Assembly (NCBI GenBank): GCA_947044405.1
Contig: CAMRHE010000156.1
Coordinates: 2,275,001 to 2,339,000 of the forward strand
Source: Leptodactylus fallax
Taxonomy: Eukaryota; Chordata; Amphibia; Anura; Leptodactylidae
DNA length: 64,000 nt
Direction of reading: 5' to 3'
Shown piece by piece: positions 59,036 through 64,000 of this stretch (position 1 is its first letter; the number at the start of each line of letters is the position of its first letter). A program made the translations under genes and the position numbers. The notes under the pieces were generated by a model. It saw nothing but the letters and a program-made list of their open reading frames with translations. It was not told the DNA's origin and searched no databases.

Positions 59036-59945
59036 TTGCTTAGTTTTTCCTCCTTTGAGGTGATTGACGAAAAGCTTTCATCTGATGATACCTTGGAAGA
59101 TTCCAGCAGACCTCTCTTTCCTCTTGAGAAGATAAACAGGACCGTGATGTTGACGCCTCCTGTTCCACCTCTAGGGGGCCTAGGGCCTTCCAAGTGTATG
59201 AGTCACTGGAAAAACTCATACTTGCGGAATGGAAACATCCAGAAAGAGCTCCCATATATTCCAGGATATTTAGAACCCTGTTCCCTATTGCGGAGTCCCA
59301 GCAGAATCGGTGGGGTCTCCCACCTAAAATCGATACAGCAGTGGCCAAGTTGTTGCATCGTACGGTGGTCCCGGTGGATGATGGATCTAACCTCCAGGAC
59401 CCCATGGATAGAAGCATATAGAAAGTACTCTCAGGAAGGTTTATTCTCTGGCCTCCGGTCAGACTTCAGTGGCTATTGCCTCTAATGAAGTCTCAAGCAA
59501 GTTACGTGCTGATTTAGCCCAGATTGCAAGAGACATCAACTCTGGAGTCTCCAGAGATGATCTCCTAGCTTTTTTGAGCTCAGTTTCCTTGTCGTCAGGT
59601 TATTTAGCCGAAGCCTCCCAATATCGTTTAAGGCTGGCGGCCAAATCTTTGGCCCTTTCTATGGCAGCTAGAAGGCCGCTATGGTTAAAACCCTGGAGAG
59701 CGGATAATGCCTCCAAATTCAACCTCTGTTCTCTACCCTTTGAGCCGGGTAAGCTTTTTGGCAGAGGCCTGGATGAGATTATGGAAGACCTTGCCAATAA
59801 AAAGGGTAAGACTCTGCCTCATGCCTTTAGAGGCAGGCCAAGACCTTCCGGCCGGGGTAGAGGTTATCAGCCTCAACCTAGACCTCAGTTCCAGAGATGT
59901 CCTAGACGAAAGTTCCCCAAGGGTGAGGACAAAAAAAAAGCCTAG
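59036..59945 (+). pseudogene. DIRS gag-like protein, one frame break
   Basis: The first part reads KLILAEWKHPERAPIYSRIF and NRWGLPPKIDTAVAKL in the frame of 59194-59421 and stops at a TAG (59419-59421). The second part continues in another frame through KVYSLASGQTSVAIASNEVSS to 59945, with LRLAAKSLALSMAARRPLWLK and an arginine/glycine/proline-rich tail (RGRPRPSGRGRGYQPQPRPQ) that probably binds nucleic acid. This order (helical capsid-like part, then basic tail) is what I recall for vertebrate DIRS ORF1. It would package element RNA. The break near 59405-59425 inactivates it. Confidence 0.8.
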
Positions 59946-59954
59946 CTTTGACAT

Positions 59955-61400
59955 CGGCTGCCTTCTTCCTGTGGCCGAGACTCCTGTCGGAGGTCGACTT
60001 TCCCAGTTCTACACTGTCTGGCAGGAAAAAATTCAAGACCCTTTGATCTTGCAGGTTATGCGATCGAGTTTCTTCATCCGCCTCAAGATCGATTTGTCTT
60101 AACCCGCTCCTTTCCTGCGGTTCAGCAGGATATATTGGAGTGCTCCATTCACGATTACATCCGCAAGGGGGCCTTGGAAGAAGTTTCCCCCTTGGAAGAA
60201 GGATTCGATGTCTACTCCCCAGTTTTTCTGGTGCCAAAACCATCAGGCAGCTGGATAATGATTATAGACTTAAGATATCTGAATCGCTTCATAAAGAAAA
60301 AAACATTTTCGTATGGAGACCGTAAAATCCATTACTTCCTTTCTTCAACAGGGCAAAGTTTTTCGTCACCTTAGATCTAAAGGATGCCTAGCTGCATGTC
60401 CCAATATATCCTCCACACAGAAGGTATCTCAGAATCGCCGTTTCAGTTTCCAGCCACAGGAAGCATCTTCAGTTTGCATCCCTGCCCTTTGACATCACTT
60501 CAGCTCCTCATTCCTTCACCAAGGTTGTGGCTCCTCTCCTATAGCCACCTCTCTCAGGCTTCAGGGCCTTTTTGTAGTGCCATACCTGGACAACTGACTA
60601 ATAAAAGCCCAGTCAGAGTCTGTTCTGCTCCAGCAGTTACTGATAGCCGTGTCCCTTCTCCAAAAATTGGATTGGCTAATAAATTGGGAGAAGTCAGAAG
60701 TAGTTCCCTCTACCCGCAGGAAGTTCCTGTGGTATCTCCTGGACTCAGACCGCATGGAGGTTTCCTTAACACCTGCAAGGAAGGAAAGATTGATCAAAGT
60801 GGTCCGGTGTCTCTTCAAGACACGTCTGGTATCCATCAGAACATCCATGAGAGTCCTAGGCCTGATGTCATTTTCATCCATTGCAGTCCCTTGGGCTTTA
60901 TGGCATTTGCATCCTCTCCAGATGGAAGTACTAAAAGCCTGGAACCGTACTCCTCTCGGTCTCGACAAGATCAAACTATCTCCCAGTACCCGTCTTTCCC
61001 TCAGATGGTGGATACACCTGAAAGACGGAATGTCCATGGTCCAACCTCGTAGGACCCTGTTGACTACCGATGCTTCCCTCTCAGGATAGGGAGCCCACCT
61101 GTATGAGAAGACCGTACAAGGAGTCTGGAGCAGTCTAGAAGAATAGACATCTTCGAATTGGAAGGAGCTCAGAGCCGTGTACCTGGCACTACTTCATTTT
61201 TCTCCTCTCTTCAGAGGGAGAGCAGTCAAGGTTCAGACACCATGACGACCGTAATGTACCTGAACATACAGGGAGGCACCAGATCGTTATCTCTCCTCAG
61301 AGAGACAGATCTGATTTTTACCTGGGCAGAAAAAAATCTGACCCACTAATCCGCAGTTCACATCAAAGGTTCCCTGAACATAGTAGCGGATCAGTTGAGT
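59955..61400 (+). pseudogene. DIRS reverse transcriptase / RNase H, degraded
   Basis: Starts with a GGRLSQFYTVWQEKIQDP patch near 59995-60045. The fingers follow (DYIRKGALEEVSP, VFLVPKPSGSWIMIIDLRYLN at about 60220-60285). Motif A reads LDLKDA then TAG where Tyr is expected (about 60371-60391). Motif C reads PYLDN followed by TGA (60580-60597) instead of YLDDW. The thumb/connection region (NWEKSEVVPSTRRKFL) is open at 60649-61089. RNase H begins LLTTDASLSG with a TAG where Trp is expected (about 61085-61090) and has KELRAVYLALL. AHIKGSLNIVADQLSR follows near 61355-61400. Several stops and shifts, including a damaged catalytic motif, show the polymerase is dead. Confidence 0.85.
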
Positions 61401-61829
61401 CGGGATCTTGTCGTATCAGGAGAATGGTCTGTCAATCCAGATGTAGACCTCATGGCGACCAGACTCAATGCCAAGGTAGAGACATTCTACTCACTGTATC
61501 AGGAGGACTATCCCTTGGCAGTCGATGCCCTGTCCATCCCTTGGAGGTTCAGGCTGGCATACATCTTGCCTCCACTTTCCATGATACCAAAGGTATTGAT
61601 GAAAGTCAGACAGGACCAAGTCTCTGTGATAGCCATCATATTGGAGGCTTCCCCCCACCTAGAACCTGGTTTCCCAAGGAACTCAGAAGTGCCAGGATCT
61701 GAGGCGATTCAACCTGACAGCCGGGAGGTTGACCAGTCCCTACGGAGATTTAGTGGACTGTCAGAAGCCATCCTGAAAACTCTTTCCTGTGCCAGAGCAG
61801 AGTCTACCAAGAAAAGCTACCATAGGTAA
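61395..61829 (+). pseudogene. DIRS methyltransferase-like region (open fragment)
   Basis: A 144-codon open stretch follows the RNase H end. VNPDVDLMATRLNAKVETFYSL and DALSIPWRFRLAYILPPLSMIPKVL fit the DAM-like N6-adenine methyltransferase domain that DIRS polyproteins carry after RNase H. The catalytic DPPY-type motif is represented at best by the YILPP segment. It runs on into SEAILKTLSCARAESTKKSYHR, the start of the recombinase-like sequence. Function in replication is not established. Confidence 0.6.
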
Positions 61830-62758
61830 TATCTTCAAGCAGTGGTGCTCCAGACGAGAAGCTGAAACCCTATTACAGCAGAAATTCTGGATTTTCTTCA
61901 ATGCGGCTTGGATACAAGCCTTTCTCCTGCTACACTTTGGGTACAGGTTTCAGCCTTATCCGCCTGTTTAGGCAGACAATTGTCCCAGGATTCCCTTATT
62001 GTTGGATTCCTTAAGGGCGCTACCAGACTTAGACCGGTGGTCTCAGCTCCGGTTCCCCAGTGGGATCTCTCGACTGTTCTTTCAGGTCTTTGTGGTCCTC
62101 CTTTTGAGCCTTTGGAGGATGTAGATCTTAAATTTCTTGCCTTTAAAACCACCTTTCTATTAGCCATCACTTCAGCCAAAAGGGTGAGTGAGCTCCAGGC
62201 TATTTCTTCCAAGGAACCTTATATATCATTTTTTGCGGATAGGGTCCAACTTTTCTTCCACATTTCTTCCTGAGTTTAACCCTAAGGTGCCTTCCCGTGC
62301 CAATTAGTCTCTTTACCCGTGTTTTTTCCAGCCCCTTCCTCTGAAGAGGAGAAAAAAACTTCACACACTAGATGTTGTGAGATGTCTCCAGATTTACCTC
62401 TTACATACACATTCCTTTAGGAGAGCCGAGAATCTCCTTGTCAACATGTATGGTAGATACAAAGGTCTCAGGGCTTCCAAGCCTACCTTGTCTAGGTGGA
62501 TCAAGGAGTCAATCAAAGTCTCTTTTTTTGCGCAGGGGTTAGCTCCGCCCCAAATTTTGTACAGCCCATTCAACCAGGGCTGTATCAACCTCTTGGGCTG
62601 AGAAACGGGCCTTACCACTGGATCAGATCTGTGCAGCTGCTTCTTGGTCGTCTCACCTAACCTTTGTAAAATATCATCGACTAGATGTTCAGAGTTCTGT
62701 GGCTACTGCCTTTGGACAGTCAGTCCTAAGTGTTGTAGAGCAGGGAAACCCTCCCTAA
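61740..62758 (+). pseudogene. DIRS tyrosine recombinase, frame-broken but catalytic residues present
   Basis: The N-terminal core-binding part (STKKSYHR, then SLSPATLWVQVSALSA) lies at about 61790-61960. The largest open piece (61908-62273) ends the first half of the catalytic domain and has Arg in TSAKRVSELQ (codon 62181-62183). After a break, 62377-62601 covers the middle. A final 64-codon frame (62567-62758) has HSTR (His at 62567, Arg at 62576) and a candidate nucleophile Tyr (62672-62674, KYHRLD). So the R..HxxR..Y set of a tyrosine recombinase is all visible across frames. The enzyme would integrate the circular DNA without target duplication. Frame shifts near 61829-61910 and 62270-62380 inactivate it. 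Confidence 0.85.
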
Positions 62759-62776
62759 GGGAATTACTTGCTATAT

Positions 62777-62849
62777 CCCCATATTGTGCTGCTGTAGGAC
62801 GTAAGGGAATCGATTATGATGTTAATCTGTTTTCCCTTAGTCCTAACAG
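62777..62849 (+). repeat. DIRS internal complementary region
   Basis: 62777-62809 is complementary to the first ~33 bases at 58321 onward. 62810-62849 is complementary to 63020-63059. In the DIRS replication model this region templates joining of the two ends into a circle. Confidence 0.9.
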
Positions 62850-62898
62850 AAGCACAAGCTTCCCTCCCTAAACTTAGAAATTTTTACTTTATAACTTA

Positions 62899-63059
62899 CA
62901 CAAGGGGGGAGGTCTCTTTGCCCTCTTACAGGGTAGCGTAGTCATGCATATTTTATGTTAATTAAAAGTTCCACCTGTCCTACCAGCACACAGGGGCAGG
63001 AATACCCCATATTGTGCTGCTGTTAGGACTAAGGGAAAACAGATTAACATCATAATCGA
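62899..63059 (-). repeat. DIRS right inverted terminal repeat plus extension
   Basis: 62899-63029 mirrors the left repeat. 63020-63059 (CTGTTAGGACTAAGGG onward) is the unique right extension echoed in the internal complementary region. Confidence 0.9.
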
Positions 63060-63528
63060 CGATTACCACTGTCTGTCTCTGACAGTATATGTCAGTCTGG
63101 CTCATTTAGTAACTATCATATCAACTAATCAACTAAAAACTAGGCAGTCAGTTGCTGTCATACTGTATGCACCTATTTAGGCATACAGTTGTATATGTCT
63201 GGCCATATATTTTACTGGACCACCAATGAATTTAAGCACCTAACATACTGTGAATTTAATCTTAGAAAGAAAGAAATACTTGTTTTCTAAGTGTGCAATT
63301 GCCTTCAGTTTACCACTCATTTTATCAGATATGAGCAAATTTTTTTGCCTTATGTGCTATCATGATATTCGTAAACATGGAAAATAATGAAATAATGAGC
63401 CGATTCCCTAAAGATGCCTATACACTTTTAATAAGTAAACAAACATTTGGCCGAGTGCTGTTCCTACCATCACAATCCTTCTTCTCCAACATCTGCCATC
63501 AGGGAGAAAAAGGAGACCCTCATACATA
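63060..63528. other. no gene or repeat recognised
   Basis: Flanking sequence to the right of the DIRS element. Confidence 0.35.
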
Positions 63529-63829
63529 TTAAAGGGAGTCTGTCTGTCTGGTTATGAACCTAATCACAGTACTTTACTTTGTAGAAGAGATTCTACAGAT
63601 AAAATATATACCTATGTTATTCAGCTTTTTCATGTAAATCCACATTTTATTCATATCAAAATGAGAGCAAAGTGCTTTGCTGGAAAGCTAGAGCTGAGGC
63701 CAAAGCGCAGGCAAGCTAAGGCACACCACAAAACACTTTACCCCTTATTTACATAGAAATAAAGCATCCATTTACATGAAATGGGATTCCAAATATGGTA
63801 GAATTACCTCTACAAGGTACTCCCTTTAA
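63529..63829. mobile_element. TTAA-flanked MITE (TTAAAGGGAGT ends)
   Basis: TTAA at 63529-63532 and 63826-63829. Ends TTAAAGGGAGTCTG / GTACTCCCTTTAA are inverted repeats of at least 11 bp with a mismatch. No coding content. Similar ends start the 14106 element. Confidence 0.75.
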
Positions 63830-64000
63830 ATGGTCAACTGATCCTGCTGTTTATGGCCAGCTATATACAGTATACAAGATAGTAAGCTGCTGGATTTAAT
63901 GCGTTCAGACAATGGTTCTTTTATTTGTATAGGGGTCTTATGGTTATAAGAACAGATAGAAAATGCCACCAAGGTCATTAGAGGGATTTTCATCACAATT
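63830..64000. other. trailing edge, nothing recognised
   Basis: Short unassigned sequence to the window end. Confidence 0.3.

Larger units (their letters stand above)
58321..63059 (+). mobile_element. DIRS-type tyrosine-recombinase retrotransposon
   Basis: About 4.74 kb. The left end (58321-58458) and right end (62899-63029) are inverted terminal repeats sharing TACAGCAGCACAATATGGGG, GTTAATTAAAAGTT and GAGGGCAAAGAGACC. Just inside the right end, 62777-62849 is an internal complementary region. Its first half is complementary to the extreme left end and its second half to the extreme right end (63020-63059). This layout is diagnostic of DIRS elements, which replicate through a circle. Inside, in order: leader with a 150-bp tandem duplication, gag-like, reverse transcriptase/RNase H, methyltransferase-like and tyrosine recombinase regions. 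No integrase, protease or TSD is seen, as expected. Multiple stops make it defective. Confidence 0.93.

Noticed and set aside
60384..61052. 222-codon open frame overlapping the DIRS RT region
   Set aside because: Reads in the wrong frame relative to the RT and RNase H motifs and has no domain; openness is a by-product of the pyrimidine-rich strand.
58321..63059. LTR retrotransposon or endogenous retrovirus
   Set aside because: Terminal repeats are inverted rather than direct, there is no integrase or protease, and a tyrosine recombinase and internal complementary region are present.

Overview
This window is non-coding, repeat-dense vertebrate DNA. It is almost certainly from a frog or toad, probably a neobatrachian. 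That call rests on the repeat repertoire: several Tc1/mariner families, an abundant foldback family ending in GGCTAAGGCCCCAC / GTGGGGCCTTAGCC, TTAA-flanked non-autonomous elements, an 8-bp-TSD element with TAGAGATGAGCGAA ends, a V-SINE-like SINE, CR1-type and L1/Tx1-type LINE remnants, and a DIRS-type tyrosine-recombinase retrotransposon. No host gene can be assigned. One 120-bp stretch (34302-34421) has splice-site-like edges and an open frame, and is offered only as a weak candidate exon.

Layout. 78-1864: a cluster of short hairpins followed by foldback repeats. 2840-4096: right-truncated Tc1-like element with DD38E spacing and a damaged catalytic triad. 6004-7635: complete, apparently intact DD34E Tc1 element. 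7820-8760: LINE reverse-transcriptase remnant. 9161-9318: hAT-type MITE with an exact 8-bp TSD. 10.6-18.6 kb: old MITEs, hairpins and a deletion derivative (18338-18563) of the 2840 element. 23304-24909 and 47377-48985: two close copies of a second DD38E family. 26267-27862: hAT-type elements, partly nested. 30372-31938: complete, open DD35E element. 33551-33805: SINE. 36231-37735: decayed DD34E element. 38142-38916: 5'-truncated L1-type insertion with a 15-bp TSD. 42281-42990: Tc1 fragment with an internal inversion. 46388-46986: TTAA element carrying a 140-bp hairpin insertion with a 14-bp TSD. 49928-50725: hAT element. 53789-56632: Tc1 element split by two later insertions and carrying a tRNA-like leader. 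58321-63059: DIRS-type element. 63529-63829: TTAA MITE.

The window is mainly a record of mobile-element history. At least six Tc1/mariner lineages with three catalytic spacings (DD34E, DD35E, DD38E) sit within 64 kb. Two (6004-7635 and 30372-31938) still have open transposases and matching termini; the others range from one nonsense codon to heavy decay. The nested insertions allow parts of the order of events to be read from the sequence. Family names are recognition from memory; target-site duplications, inverted repeats, open frames and catalytic residues are read directly from the bases.
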